Below, piece after piece: positions 26,608 to 36,076 of a DNA stretch of 64,000 bases. The notes under the pieces were generated by a model. The model was not told the origin of the DNA. It saw only the letters and a program-made list of their open reading frames with translations, and made no database searches. Source of the stretch: Culturomica sp. GTDB taxonomy: Bacteria > Bacteroidota > Bacteroidia > Bacteroidales > Marinifilaceae. The stretch is taken from assembly GCA_031271755.1 (NCBI GenBank), contig JAISVB010000069.1, positions 1 to 64,000 of the forward strand. Direction: 5' to 3'. The translations under genes and the position numbers were made by a program. The number at the start of each line of letters is the position of its first letter. The first letter of the stretch is position 1.

Positions 26608-27683
26608 AGTATTTCCTCTCCATCGCCCTGTTGATCTGTTCTGTTGCCGTTCAGGCCCAGACCGGCGCACTCTCTTTTAAGAACAGAGAGATCACCTTGA
26701 AAAACCTGCCTGCGGACACGGAAGAGCAACGCGCTGTTTTTCAGTTTAAAAATACGGGCAATGTACCCGTGATCATCACAAGAGTTGTACCGGTAAGTTC
26801 GCAATTGAAAGCCCACTGGCCGGAAGCTCCGGTTGCACCGGGCGCCTCTTCGGAGATCTCCGTTACTTTTTTGTCTTACCAGCTTCCCGAAATTTTCAAT
26901 TACAACATTTCGGTCTTTTCCAATGCGGGGAGCCCACGGGAGCAGTTGCTCCTGGCCGGCAACATTGTGGACAACCCGAAAAAGCCGGATCTGTTGTACA
27001 AACACCCCATGGCCGGTCTGAAATTCAAAAGTTCTTCCGTCAACCTCAATACAGTTTATGTCAACCAGGTAAAAAAGGATACCATCTACTTTTTTAACGG
27101 AACGGATTCCACTGTCCGGGTGGCGGTTAAACGAACGCCCACGGCTGTTACCCTGGATATTCCCCAACCGGAAGTAGCGCCCGGGAAAAAGGGTGTGATA
27201 TACCTGACGTACGATGCCGCCAAAAAGAACGATTACGGGTATCAGTACGAAAGCGTGATCTTGTCGATTAACAACGATAATACTTTCAGGAACCGGCTCA
27301 ACCTCAGTGCCAATATTGTGGAGGATTTTACAAAACTCAGCCGCCAGCAGCTTGAAAATGCTCCTGTCGCTTCTTTCAAAGAGACAACCGTTAATTTCGG
27401 CGATTTGAAGCAGGGGGAGAAGGCGAATTGTGATTTTGTGCTGACCAATAACGGGAAATCCGACCTGATCATCCGGAAGACGACTGCCAGTTGCGGCTGT
27501 ACCGCCGTTGCCCTGGGAGAAAAGAACATTGCTCCCGGCATGTCCACCACCATACGGGCAACTTTCGATTCAACCGGAAAAAGCGGGCGACAGTACAAAT
27601 CCGTTACCGTGATTACCAACGATCCAAAAAATCCGGAAACCATTTTGACAATTTCCGGCGCGATCGTTACCAACAGCCAATAA
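26604..27683 (+). CDS. Secreted DUF1573 (Ig-like) protein, paralogue
   Basis: The 359-residue protein has a signal peptide (MKYFLSIALLICSVAVQAQ) and three Ig-like repeats. It is related to the preceding gene but the order is reversed: here the last repeat has the intact signature, NFGDLKQGEKANCDFVLTN and TASCGCTAVALGEKNIAPG (about 300-325), and the first repeat is degenerate. The ATG overlaps the upstream stop, so the two proteins are translationally coupled and probably act together at the cell envelope. Confidence 0.83.
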   Translation: MKYFLSIALLICSVAVQAQTGALSFKNREITLKNLPADTEEQRAVFQFKNTGNVPVIITRVVPVSSQLKAHWPEAPVAPGASSEISVTFLSYQLPEIFNYNISVFSNAGSPREQLLLAGNIVDNPKKPDLLYKHPMAGLKFKSSSVNLNTVYVNQVKKDTIYFFNGTDSTVRVAVKRTPTAVTLDIPQPEVAPGKKGVIYLTYDAAKKNDYGYQYESVILSINNDNTFRNRLNLSANIVEDFTKLSRQQLENAPVASFKETTVNFGDLKQGEKANCDFVLTNNGKSDLIIRKTTASCGCTAVALGEKNIAPGMSTTIRATFDSTGKSGRQYKSVTVITNDPKNPETILTISGAIVTNSQ

Positions 27684-27811
27684 ACAACAACCGTTCCGAA
27701 GGATCAATACACCTGCGCTTGGCAGAGGTAGTCTGACCATTGCCTCATACAGAATGTGTCTTTTTTGTGTTTGCTCGGAGAGATGTCGTTGTCAATTATG
27801 CGGGAAGCGAA

Positions 27812-27996
27812 GGTCTGTTGTTTCCGGAAGCATGTCCGGGAGCTGCGAATTGTTTTCTTGCTGTGGCTGAACGCCCGGAATCCGTTCTGCCCGAAGGGTC
27901 GACGGAGGCGCGCAGCGCCGGAGGAGTGTCGGATTCCAGTGAAAGCCACGGCTTAGAAAACCGCAGCGGAGGACCCGCTTCCGGAAACAACAGACC
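27812..27996. repeat. 185-nt imperfect palindrome (MITE-like or structured RNA)
   Basis: The outer 20 bp are perfect (27812-27831 with 27977-27996: GGTCTGTTGTTTCCGGAAGC). Further paired blocks follow in register: 27834-27837/27971-27974, 27842-27847/27962-27967, 27852-27858/27955-27961, 27863-27868/27944-27949 and 27877-27884/27930-27937. The apical part contains a GGCGC-GCA-GCGCC hairpin (27907-27919). No coding frame of interest is in the 434 bp between the DUF1573 gene and rpsO, apart from the promoter at the far end. It may be a nonautonomous mobile element or a noncoding RNA. Confidence 0.75.
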
Positions 27997-28053
27997 GGAG
28001 CGGTGACGGAAAAAAAGATTCAAGCGTTTACTTGGTAAAAAAGACACCCGCTA

Positions 28054-28084
28054 TTGCGGACAATCAAAATAAAGTGTATCTTTG
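28054..28084 (+). promoter_or_regulatory. Promoter of rpsO
   Basis: A -33 TTG at 28054-28056 and a -7 TATCTTTG at 28077-28084 are separated by 20 nt, an almost ideal Bacteroidota primary promoter. The ATG is 33 nt downstream. Confidence 0.75.
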
Positions 28085-28117
28085 CGGCGTTTTATAATTT
28101 TTAAAGAATAATATCGT

Positions 28118-28387
28118 ATGTATTTGACAGCTGAAAAGAAAGAAGAACTTTTTTCAAGCTACGGGAAGTCTAATAAAGATACGGGTTCTCCGGAATCGCA
28201 GATCGCTTTATTTTCCTACCGTATTGCTCATTTGACGGAGCATTTGAAAAAGAATCAGAAAGACCACGGAACCCGGCGTTCCCTGATTAAATTGGTAGGA
28301 AAGCGCAGAGCGTTACTGGACTATCTGAAACGGGAAGATATCGAACGGTATCGCGCGATCATAAAAGCGTTGAATTTACGTAAGTAA
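28118..28387 (+). CDS. rpsO: 30S ribosomal protein S15
   Basis: The 89-residue protein is full-length for bS15/uS15, with the conserved [29 protein letters not shown] helix (about residues 22-46), the [22 protein letters not shown] segment that contacts 16S rRNA (about 49-70), and [13 protein letters not shown] at the C-terminus. It binds 16S rRNA early in 30S assembly. The intrinsic terminator at 28398 separates it from pnp, and the rpsO-pnp order is widely conserved. Confidence 0.97.
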   Translation: MYLTAEKKEELFSSYGKSNKDTGSPESQIALFSYRIAHLTEHLKKNQKDHGTRRSLIKLVGKRRALLDYLKREDIERYRAIIKALNLRK

Positions 28388-28397
28388 TCAAAGATAC

Positions 28398-28432
28398 GGG
28401 CGGGTCCGGAACACTCCGAACCCGCCCTTTTT
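28398..28432 (+). terminator. Terminator of rpsO
   Basis: GGGCGGGT (28398-28405) pairs with ACCCGCCC (28420-28427) and is followed by TTTTT. Confidence 0.85.
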
Positions 28433-28517
28433 CCTCTCTTCACTCCTCCCTTTGTCCCGGATAAGCCGGCGACATCGAAATTTACAAAAGAATTCCGATA
28501 AAGTTTATTTTAACCAG

Positions 28518-30650
28518 ATGATGAATGTTGTAACAAAAAGTATCACGCTGTCCGACGGCAGGGTGATCACACTGGAAACCGGAAAGCTGGCCAAACAGGC
28601 TGACGGAGCCGTGATGCTGACCATGGGGAAAACCATGTTGCTGGCCACGGTGGTTTCGGCGCCGGATGCCGGACCGGATGTGGATTTTATGCCGCTCTCC
28701 GTTGACTACAAAGAGAAATTTTCCGCCGTGGGGCGTTTCCCCGGAGGATTTACCCGGAGAGAAGGAAGAGCTTCCGACTACGAAATTTTGGTTTCACGAC
28801 TGATCGACAGGGCTTTACGTCCCCTTTTTCCGGACGACTACCACGCAGAAACATTTGTGAATGTCACCCTCTACTCCGCAGACGAAGAATCCATGCCGGA
28901 TGCATTGGCCGGATTAGCGGCTTCCGCTGCGATCGCCGTGAGCGACATCCCCTTCAACGGGCCGATATCGGAGGTACGGGTAGCCCGCATCGACGGGAAA
29001 TTTGTGATCAACCCCTCCCGTTCCGAACTGAAAAAAGCCGATCTGGATATCATGGTGGGAGCCACTTATGAAAACATCATGATGGTAGAGGGAGAAATGA
29101 GCGAAGTCTCTGAAAAAGATATGCTGGACGCCATTAAATTCGCCCACGACGCCATCAAAGAGCAGTGCCGGGCGCAACAAGAGCTGGCTGCGATGGTCGG
29201 AAAAGCGAAACGTACCTATTGTCACGAAATGAACGACGAAGAGCTGCGGAAAGACGTATGGGACAAATGCTACCGGAAAGCATACGAAGTCGCCCGCCGG
29301 CAAATCACCGACAAACACGAGCGCGTGTCGAGCCTGCACCGGGTGCTGGAAGAGTACCTGGAAGCACTGCCCGAAGAAGAACGCGAAGCTAAAAAAGTAT
29401 TGGTGGGGCGTTACTACCACGATGTGGAGAAAGAAGCGATGCGCCGCATGATCTTGGACGACGGCGTCCGTTTGGACGGCCGGAACACCGAACAGATCCG
29501 CCCGATCTGGTGCGAAGTGGACAACCTTCCGGGGCCTCACGGTTCCTCCCTGTTCACCCGGGGGGAAACCCAATCGCTGACCACCGTGACGCTGGGCACC
29601 AAATTAGACGAAAAGATCATTGACGAAGCCACCGAAAAAGGCAAAGAACGCTTCCTGCTTCACTACAACTTTCCTCCCTTTTCCACCGGCGAAGCCCGTC
29701 CCACCAGAGGCGTGGGCAGGCGCGAAGTCGGGCACGGGAACCTGGCCCACCGGGCGTTGAAAAAAGTATTGCCGGACGACTACCCCTACACCATCCGGGT
29801 CATTTCGGACATTCTGGAATCCAACGGTTCCTCCTCCATGGCGACCGTATGTGCCGGAACGCTGGCGTTGATGGACGCCGGGGTGCCGATCAAAAAACCG
29901 GTAACCGGGATCGCCATGGGATTGATCACGGACAAAGGGTGTGCAAAATTCGCCGTACTTTCCGATATTTTGGGGGACGAAGACCACCTGGGCGACATGG
30001 ACTTCAAGGTAACCGGAACCGTGGACGGCATTACGGCCACCCAGATGGATATCAAGGTGGACGGACTGCCTTATGAAATTCTGGAAAAAGCGCTGGAACA
30101 GGCCCGTCGCGGACGGCTCCACATCATGGAGAAGGTGACGGGAACACTGGCGGCTCCGCGTGCCGACCTCAAACCGCATGCACCGCGCATCCAGACCATT
30201 ATTATCGACAAAGACCAGATCGGAGCCGTTATCGGGCCCGGCGGAAAGATCATACAGGATATTCAGGAGAAATCCGGCGCTGTCATCAACATCGAAGAGG
30301 TGGACAACAAAGGGATTGTGGACGTTTCCGCCACCAACCTGGAATCCATCAACATTGCTATGGCGCGCATCCGGGCCATCGTGGCCAAACCGGAAGAGGG
30401 AGCCATCTACGAAGGAGTGGTAAAATCGCTGATGCCTTTCGGGGCTTTCGTGGAGGTACTGCCCGGCAAAGACGGCCTCCTGCATATCTCGGAGATCGAT
30501 TACAAGCGGGTAGAGAAAGTAGAAGATGTGCTGAAAGAGGGCGACCGCATCCAGGTAAAACTGTTGGAGATCGACAAAAAGACCGGTAAGCTCCGCCTTT
30601 CCCGGAAGGCGTTGTTGCCCAAACCCGAACGCAAAGACGTACAGGAATAA
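28518..30650 (+). CDS. pnp: Polyribonucleotide nucleotidyltransferase (PNPase)
   Basis: This 710-residue enzyme has two RNase PH domains (about 1-215 and 315-545, with [22 protein letters not shown] in the first and [21 protein letters not shown] in the second), an alpha-helical linker, a KH domain ([20 protein letters not shown], about 570) and an S1 domain ([20 protein letters not shown], about 630). It degrades RNA phosphorolytically from the 3' end. I placed the start at 28518 ([15 protein letters not shown]), which matches family N-termini; the ATG at 28521 is equally possible. The codons from 28452 do not resemble the family. Confidence 0.95.
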   Translation: MMNVVTKSITLSDGRVITLETGKLAKQADGAVMLTMGKTMLLATVVSAPDAGPDVDFMPLSVDYKEKFSAVGRFPGGFTRREGRASDYEILVSRLIDRALRPLFPDDYHAETFVNVTLYSADEESMPDALAGLAASAAIAVSDIPFNGPISEVRVARIDGKFVINPSRSELKKADLDIMVGATYENIMMVEGEMSEVSEKDMLDAIKFAHDAIKEQCRAQQELAAMVGKAKRTYCHEMNDEELRKDVWDKCYRKAYEVARRQITDKHERVSSLHRVLEEYLEALPEEEREAKKVLVGRYYHDVEKEAMRRMILDDGVRLDGRNTEQIRPIWCEVDNLPGPHGSSLFTRGETQSLTTVTLGTKLDEKIIDEATEKGKERFLLHYNFPPFSTGEARPTRGVGRREVGHGNLAHRALKKVLPDDYPYTIRVISDILESNGSSSMATVCAGTLALMDAGVPIKKPVTGIAMGLITDKGCAKFAVLSDILGDEDHLGDMDFKVTGTVDGITATQMDIKVDGLPYEILEKALEQARRGRLHIMEKVTGTLAAPRADLKPHAPRIQTIIIDKDQIGAVIGPGGKIIQDIQEKSGAVINIEEVDNKGIVDVSATNLESINIAMARIRAIVAKPEEGAIYEGVVKSLMPFGAFVEVLPGKDGLLHISEIDYKRVEKVEDVLKEGDRIQVKLLEIDKKTGKLRLSRKALLPKPERKDVQE

Positions 30651-30656
30651 TCAGGT

Positions 30657-30686
30657 AAAAGAGGCGAAAGCCTCTTTTATTTTTTC
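30657..30686 (+). terminator. Terminator of pnp
   Basis: AAAAGAGGC-GAAA-GCCTCTTTT is followed by a T-rich run. Confidence 0.85.
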
Positions 30687-30694
30687 TATCTTTG
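30687..30694 (+). promoter_or_regulatory. -7 box for pdxA
   Basis: TATCTTTG lies immediately after the pnp terminator and 15 nt before the ATG at 30710, so the 5' leader is very short. Confidence 0.65.
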
Positions 30695-30709
30695 CCCAAA
30701 ACGATACAA

Positions 30710-31810
30710 ATGGAAAATAAATTGAAAATAGGGATTGCGCACGGTGATATAAACGGTATAGGTTATGAACTGATCATCAAGATGATGACGGACAACAAAC
30801 TGTGCGAAGTCTGTACCCCCGTTTTGTACGGCTCCTCTAAAGTCGCCGCTTACTACCGGAAAATGTTGAACGTGGAGAACTTCAACCTGAACAGCGTGCA
30901 GACGGCAAAAGAGGCCAATCCCAAGCGTTGCAATGTCGTTAATTGTATAGACGACGAGGTGAAGGTGGAACCGGGGCAGGAGACCCCCGAATCCGACGAA
31001 GCGGCCATGCTGGCGCTGAATACGGCCCTGGAAGCGTTAGACAGCGGGGAGATCGCCGCTGTGGTGGCGGCTCCGGTGGGGATCCGCGCCTTCCGCCTGC
31101 AAAAGGCAGAAGGGTGTACGGAGTTCCTGAGCAACCGTTACGACGCCCGCCAGGCGACCCCTCTGCTGGTCGGCAACCACCTGAAAGTGGGTTTCATGAC
31201 CATGCACCTGCCGTTGCACGAAGTAGCTTCCCGGATCTCCCTGAATTCGGTGCTCACCAAGATCAAAATACTGGATCATACGCTCCGGAAAGACTTTACT
31301 ATCCGCAAACCGCGGATCGCCGTTCTGGGGCTGAATCCCCGCACTGGCGGGCAGGAGCAGGGGGAAACGGAAAAAGAAGCGCTGGTCCCGGCCATAGCCA
31401 AAGCCCGCGAAAACGGTATCCTGGCGTTTGGCCCTTACCACGCAGATACCTTTTTTACCGGGATGGACTACCAAAAATTCGACGTCGTATTGGCCATGTA
31501 CCACGACCAGGGCATGATCCCCTTTAAATCCCTGGAAGGGAACGAAGGCGCGGTATTGATAACCGGGCTTCCGGTGGTGTATACCTCCTCCGTTTCCGGA
31601 ACAGCATTCGACATTGCCGGGCAGGGGACAGGAGATGAAACCGGCTTGCGCAACGCACTCTATCTGGCGATAGATGTATATGCCACCCGCAAACAGAACG
31701 CCGCCCTGTCCAGCAACCCGCTGCAACACTACAATGTCGAGGGAAACACCAACGAAAGCGACCTGAACGTCGACCAGATCGCAGGCATCCGGCACCAGTC
31801 GGAGGATTGA
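30710..31810 (+). CDS. pdxA: 4-hydroxythreonine-4-phosphate dehydrogenase PdxA
   Basis: The 366-residue protein begins KIGIAHGDINGIGYELI, the PdxA nucleotide-binding start. It has metal-ligand histidines in FMTMHLPLHEVA (about 170) and MYHDQGMIPFK (about 265), and LNPRTGGQEQGETEKEALVP (about 207). It oxidises 4-phosphohydroxy-L-threonine in DXP-dependent vitamin B6 synthesis. The start at 30710 follows the -7 box at 30687. PdxA-like paralogues that act on other substrates exist (PdxA2), but the motifs fit the true enzyme. pdxJ is not in the window. Confidence 0.92.
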   Translation: MENKLKIGIAHGDINGIGYELIIKMMTDNKLCEVCTPVLYGSSKVAAYYRKMLNVENFNLNSVQTAKEANPKRCNVVNCIDDEVKVEPGQETPESDEAAMLALNTALEALDSGEIAAVVAAPVGIRAFRLQKAEGCTEFLSNRYDARQATPLLVGNHLKVGFMTMHLPLHEVASRISLNSVLTKIKILDHTLRKDFTIRKPRIAVLGLNPRTGGQEQGETEKEALVPAIAKARENGILAFGPYHADTFFTGMDYQKFDVVLAMYHDQGMIPFKSLEGNEGAVLITGLPVVYTSSVSGTAFDIAGQGTGDETGLRNALYLAIDVYATRKQNAALSSNPLQHYNVEGNTNESDLNVDQIAGIRHQSED

Positions 31811-31817
31811 CCCTCCT

Positions 31818-33587
31818 TTACGGCCGGCAACATTCCGCTACTACCTCCGCAATATCCTTTACCGGGACGGCGGAAGCAGTAGCGAATGTTTTTTTACACA
31901 ACGGACAGGCCGTCACCAAAACATCCGGTTGGTAAGCGGCATAGGCTTTGGCCGCATCGCCGGCGATCCGGTTGCGCTGCCTGCCGTCGATGGAGGTATT
32001 GGCAAGCGATCCGCCGCAACAGAGGGACTTTTTCCCGTCGAAATCCGTGTCGATTTTCCGGCTGACATGCTTTAGAATATTCTCCGGCGCTTTGTAAACG
32101 CCGCACCCTCTGCCCAATTCGCAGGGATTGTGGAAGACCGTCCGCTGTTCGCCGGGCACGGTTTTCAGTTTTCCTTCCCGCATCAGCTCGTCGATATACT
32201 CCGTGTGGTGCACGATCCGGATCTGCAAGCCGTACTCCTCCCGGAACATTTTCAGGCAGATCGGGCAGGAAGTGACCAACACTTCCGCTCCCGAAGCTTT
32301 CAGGATCGCCCTGTTTTTCTCCGCCATGACGGCGGCCTCCTCCCGGTTCCCGGCCAACAGCATCGGCCTTCCGCAGCAGACGCCTCCCTCTTTGTCTATA
32401 TATGTGCAGGAAACGCCGGCCTGTTCCAGTATCCGCTCCATGGAACGGGTGACGGTCGGAGTGAGCTGCCCCATGCAGCCGGCAAAATAAGCCACTTTGG
32501 CCGGCGCCGGCATGGCGGCATTTTTGGCGTAACTGTATGTATTTTTGGTGATCCGCGACAGATCCGGCCGTTTGGAGAGGCGGAGCGCGTTGTGTGTCAG
32601 CCCGACGGGACAGGAAGCCTCGCAGCGGCCGCACATCAGGCAATTTTCGATCAGCGATTCGTACTCCTTTCCGTGCCGGATCTTTTTCAGGAAATAGACC
32701 GGTTGGACATCCATCTGCAACGAGCTGTTCAGTTGGCAACTGTCAATGCAGATTCCGCAGCGGGAGCAGGCATACATCTGGATCTTGCTGAAAGCGTTGA
32801 ATTTTGTACCCTGCCTGATCCCCCAGTTTTTCAGGAAAATATAGACAATCTCCGTCGGGATGTGCATGTAGCGGGAAAAGGGAAGCAACACAAAAAAGAG
32901 CCCCAACATGCCGGAATAGGCCCACCACGCCGGGTAGGTCAGGTGATCCAGCGGCAGGAACTCCGCAAAGAACTCCCCGGCGTTGTTGGTCAGGAAACTG
33001 CCTCCCCCGCGCAGGCCGCTGGTAAAGCTCTCCGCTAAGAACCGCAGGGGAAATATCAGCCACAGCGAAGTCAGGATCAACAGATCCAACGGGCGGTGTT
33101 TCGTGGTTTTCCGCATCCCGACGATCCGCGACCAAAACCTTTTGGCCAGGGCTAAAAAAAGCCCGGAGAGAATAAACAGCAATAGCAGGTCGGTGATGAA
33201 TGCAAAGGTTTCGCTGTACGGGAAGGTCTCTTTGGCCGGGTGGAAAAAGCGGAAAAAAATGGCAAAATAGGGCGGGTTGAAGGCGCTGGTGTGGTACACC
33301 ATGGACTCCGTCTTTCCGGCCACGATCAGCAGGAACCAGCCCAATCCGAAACAGGTGTGCATGTAGCCGAGGAAAGGGTTGGTGCGGTATATTTTCCGGT
33401 GCAGCAGGCACTCCGAAAAGACCTCTCCGGCCGCCCGGAAAGTTTTCAGGCTGAACATCCCTTTCCGGATCTTTCTTCTTTCGCTTTTCCGGAATGTCCT
33501 GATCCAGCGGATGTATTTAACAGCCAGAAACAGCAGGAGGGCGGTCAGGCCGATGGTAAAAGGCAGCACAAACGGATCGTAGTACAT
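31818..33587 (-). CDS. Membrane Fe-S protein, Hdr/Dsr-like (NarI-type membrane part fused to HdrD-like part)
   Basis: The 589-residue fusion has five or six transmembrane segments in residues 1-245, like a NarI/DsrM membrane subunit but with few clear haem histidines. Next are two 4Fe-4S motifs (CSRCGICIDSC at about 280 and CLMCGRCEASCP at about 323), then two CCG domains (GGVCCGRPM with CPICLKMF near 420-455; CCGGSLAN with CPLCKK near 530-570). CCG domains bind the noncubane cluster of HdrB/HdrD. The protein probably passes electrons between the quinone pool and the soluble Hdr-like subunits encoded upstream. It ends the five-gene operon. Confidence 0.8.
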   Translation of the reverse strand: MYYDPFVLPFTIGLTALLLFLAVKYIRWIRTFRKSERRKIRKGMFSLKTFRAAGEVFSECLLHRKIYRTNPFLGYMHTCFGLGWFLLIVAGKTESMVYHTSAFNPPYFAIFFRFFHPAKETFPYSETFAFITDLLLLFILSGLFLALAKRFWSRIVGMRKTTKHRPLDLLILTSLWLIFPLRFLAESFTSGLRGGGSFLTNNAGEFFAEFLPLDHLTYPAWWAYSGMLGLFFVLLPFSRYMHIPTEIVYIFLKNWGIRQGTKFNAFSKIQMYACSRCGICIDSCQLNSSLQMDVQPVYFLKKIRHGKEYESLIENCLMCGRCEASCPVGLTHNALRLSKRPDLSRITKNTYSYAKNAAMPAPAKVAYFAGCMGQLTPTVTRSMERILEQAGVSCTYIDKEGGVCCGRPMLLAGNREEAAVMAEKNRAILKASGAEVLVTSCPICLKMFREEYGLQIRIVHHTEYIDELMREGKLKTVPGEQRTVFHNPCELGRGCGVYKAPENILKHVSRKIDTDFDGKKSLCCGGSLANTSIDGRQRNRIAGDAAKAYAAYQPDVLVTACPLCKKTFATASAVPVKDIAEVVAECCRP

Positions 33588-33597
33588 AGTGTAACGT

Positions 33598-33936
33598 TTA
33601 TTGGTCGTGTTCCCGGAGAAACCGTTTCATACTCAGGATCATTTTGCGGGTATCCACGCCGCGGGGACACACCAGGAGGCATTTTCCGCACAGCATGCAT
33701 TTGTGCAACTGTTCGGCGGTTTCCCGCGTTTCGCCCCGTTTCACCAGCATCTGGAGCTGGCGGATGTTGAACTCTGTCAGGTTACCGGCGGAACAGGCAG
33801 CCGTACAGCCTCCGCATCCGATGCAGAGCTTGCTGCTCGGGCAGGAGTGCGCCAGCCGGCGCAGGAACGACTGGTCGTTTTTGTCGTAATCGATGCTTCG
33901 GGCGGCAGAAATGGAGTATCCCCACAGTGTCGGCAT
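33598..33936 (-). CDS. HdrC-like 4Fe-4S dicluster protein, short
   Basis: The 112-residue protein has two ferredoxin motifs, CIGCGGCTAACSAGN (about 38-52) and CMLCGKCLLVCPRG (about 80-93), the layout of HdrC and QmoC N-terminal domains. It sits 10 bp before the membrane fusion protein, which has the matching membrane part, so together they could make a split QmoC-like subunit. Confidence 0.8.
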   Translation of the reverse strand: MPTLWGYSISAARSIDYDKNDQSFLRRLAHSCPSSKLCIGCGGCTAACSAGNLTEFNIRQLQMLVKRGETRETAEQLHKCMLCGKCLLVCPRGVDTRKMILSMKRFLREHDQ

Positions 33937-33947
33937 AGGTGTCGGTA

Positions 33948-34979
33948 TTAAGCGTGTTTATCGGATCCGGTCAGCCACTTTTTGATCTGCCAGGCGGCCG
34001 AACGGGCGTCGGTCAGCGTGTCGGTCAGGTTCATGGGCGAGGTGCAGCTTCCGGCCGTAAAGATCCCCGGCCGGGCGGTCAAGTTGGTTCCGGTGTGCGG
34101 ATCGGCCGGCCGGATAAAACCGTTCGGATACAGGGGAACCTGCACGCTTCCGGCCAATTTCCCGCTGCCGTCGGCCGCTTCCATCCCCACCATCAGCACC
34201 ATCAGATCCAGAGTCATCCGGAGGGGTTTTCCCACCAGCGTATCTTCTACCTTGACCACCACCTGCCCGTGGATGTTTTCCGCCGCTTCCGACAACCGGC
34301 CGCGGATAAATTTGATGTCGTACCGCTCCTGCGCTTCCCGATACATCTCCTCGTAACCGGGGCCGAACATCCGCATGTCCATGTAGAAACAGAAAATTTC
34401 CACTTCCGGCAACATTTCGCGCACCTCTATCGCCTGTTTGACGGCGGTTACGCAACAGAGCTTGGAACAGTGGTAATTGCAGATCTTTTCGTCCCGGGAA
34501 CCGACGCAGTGGATAAAACCGATCCGTTTGGGCGCCTCCCCGTAAAGGGTGGCTAAGGCGCGATTGGTAAAGAGATTTTCCAACTCAGCGGAGGTGATGA
34601 CCCGTTTGTAGATACCGTACCCGTACTCCTCTTTGCGCTTGGCGTCGAACACTTTGTAGCCGGTGGCCAGCAAAACGGCCGATCCGTGCAGCACGGTCTT
34701 GTTGCTCAGCTTTACCGCGAACTTTCCGGGGGCGCTCTCCGCGATCTCCCGGGCTTCGGCGTCGATGTGGAGGGTGATGCCCGGATGGTTCAGGCGCTGT
34801 TGCAGCTCCTTCACCAATCCGGCTGCGGATTTCCGGTCGGGAAAGAGTTGGTGCCAATTGTTCAGGTTCCCGCCGATGCTGTTCTCTTTTTCTACCAGAT
34901 CGACGGTATATCCTTCGCCGGCCAATCTGTAAGCCGCTTCGCTGCCGGCCGGGCCTCCGCCGATGATCACAATATTCAT
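33948..34979 (-). CDS. HdrA/QmoA-like FAD oxidoreductase
   Basis: The 343-residue flavoprotein has an N-terminal FAD motif (IVIIGGGPAGSEAAYRLA, residues 3-20) and VEKENSIGGNL. It then has the HdrA-type cluster segment CVGSRDEKICNYHCSKLCC (about 175-193) and a C-terminal AGSCTSPMNLTDTLTDARSAA that closes the FAD site. It is shorter than methanogen HdrA, lacking the N-terminal and ferredoxin extensions, and matches the compact QmoA style. It presumably couples NAD(P)H or another carrier to the HdrBC-like subunits. There is an 8-bp gap to the HdrB-like gene upstream and an 11-bp gap to the next gene. Confidence 0.8.
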   Translation of the reverse strand: MNIVIIGGGPAGSEAAYRLAGEGYTVDLVEKENSIGGNLNNWHQLFPDRKSAAGLVKELQQRLNHPGITLHIDAEAREIAESAPGKFAVKLSNKTVLHGSAVLLATGYKVFDAKRKEEYGYGIYKRVITSAELENLFTNRALATLYGEAPKRIGFIHCVGSRDEKICNYHCSKLCCVTAVKQAIEVREMLPEVEIFCFYMDMRMFGPGYEEMYREAQERYDIKFIRGRLSEAAENIHGQVVVKVEDTLVGKPLRMTLDLMVLMVGMEAADGSGKLAGSVQVPLYPNGFIRPADPHTGTNLTARPGIFTAGSCTSPMNLTDTLTDARSAAWQIKKWLTGSDKHA

Positions 34980-34987
34980 AACGCTCT

Positions 34988-36061
34988 CTATTTAATCACT
35001 TTCATATAGGTTGGGCAAGCCGGCCGTCCCATCGATTCTCCCCGGCTGTTCAGGTATTTGGCTTCCGGGTCGTAGGCGATCCCGATCTTGTCCAAGAACG
35101 GCTCGACGGCCACCTGGTGCATCTGCAGCCCGATCTCCCACGGATCGTACCCCAACACCAGTGCGGTCAGTTCCTCGTAGGTAAACACGGGAATGCCGAA
35201 GCCGTGTTGGCCGTAAGTCACCCCCTCCATCTCGCTGAGGGTGTATTGCCACTTGTCCAAAAACATGGCGCACCCCGGGCAGTTCGCTACAATGAAATCG
35301 GGCTCGTACGCTTGCATGGATTCAAATTTCTTTTTGGAATTGGCCACCGAAAATCCCCGGTTGGCCATCACTAAATAGTTCCGGAAGCCGAAGCCGCAAC
35401 AGTGCCGGCGTTCCGGGTAATCCACCGATTCCCCGCCCCACGCCTGGATCAGGCCGGACAGCACCGCCGGGAATTCCGCCCCCCCGATCCCTTTGGCCGG
35501 GAACATCTTGGCGTAGTGGCACCCGATGTGGTCTACCCCCCGCAGGGGCCTTCCGGTGTGCACGTCCCGCAGGCGGTGAGGCGCCAGGGCAGCGATCTCG
35601 TTCCGGAATTTGTAGATAATATCGGAGGTGTGCGCCAGATTCGCCGGCTTTTTAAACTCCCGTTTGGTTGCCTTCCACAGGAACTCCCGAATCTTCTCCT
35701 CGATCTCCGGGTGATGTTCCCACGTATCCAGAATTTCCGTATAGAGGCCGAAAGAGGTGATGCAGGAAGGGGTGATGTTCTCGCACCCCGCTTCGGTCAT
35801 CAGGGCGAAATGCCGCGCCACCACCGTCATGGTGGTTTCCGCCGGCACCACATCCGTGTGGTAACCGATGCCCGTGCAGGTAGTGTGTTTGGGATCCTCC
35901 GTCACCCGTTTATCCAGTTTGTTCCGGAGGATATCTAAATAAGCCCACTCGGAGCCGGGAAAAAAGGTTTGCCGGATGCAACTGCGTGCGTAAAAATAGT
36001 TGTCGCCGGCGATCTCTTTCTGGTACTCCTGCCAGATCCGTTCTTTGCCTGTTAATTCCAT
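34988..36061 (-). CDS. HdrB-like CCG-domain protein
   Basis: This 357-residue protein has one intact CCG domain near the C-terminus (HCCGFGFRN at about 236 with NCPGCAMFLDKWQ at about 275). A first, degenerate one has TTCTGIGYH at about 60 and SCITSFG at about 97, with IGCHYAKMFP at about 193. HdrB carries the noncubane cluster that handles disulfides; here the natural acceptor is unknown because Bacteroidota do not make CoM/CoB. It is encoded between HdrC-like and HdrA-like genes. Confidence 0.8.
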   Translation of the reverse strand: MELTGKERIWQEYQKEIAGDNYFYARSCIRQTFFPGSEWAYLDILRNKLDKRVTEDPKHTTCTGIGYHTDVVPAETTMTVVARHFALMTEAGCENITPSCITSFGLYTEILDTWEHHPEIEEKIREFLWKATKREFKKPANLAHTSDIIYKFRNEIAALAPHRLRDVHTGRPLRGVDHIGCHYAKMFPAKGIGGAEFPAVLSGLIQAWGGESVDYPERRHCCGFGFRNYLVMANRGFSVANSKKKFESMQAYEPDFIVANCPGCAMFLDKWQYTLSEMEGVTYGQHGFGIPVFTYEELTALVLGYDPWEIGLQMHQVAVEPFLDKIGIAYDPEAKYLNSRGESMGRPACPTYMKVIK

Positions 36062-36076
36062 GCGCTTCCTGTGTGG

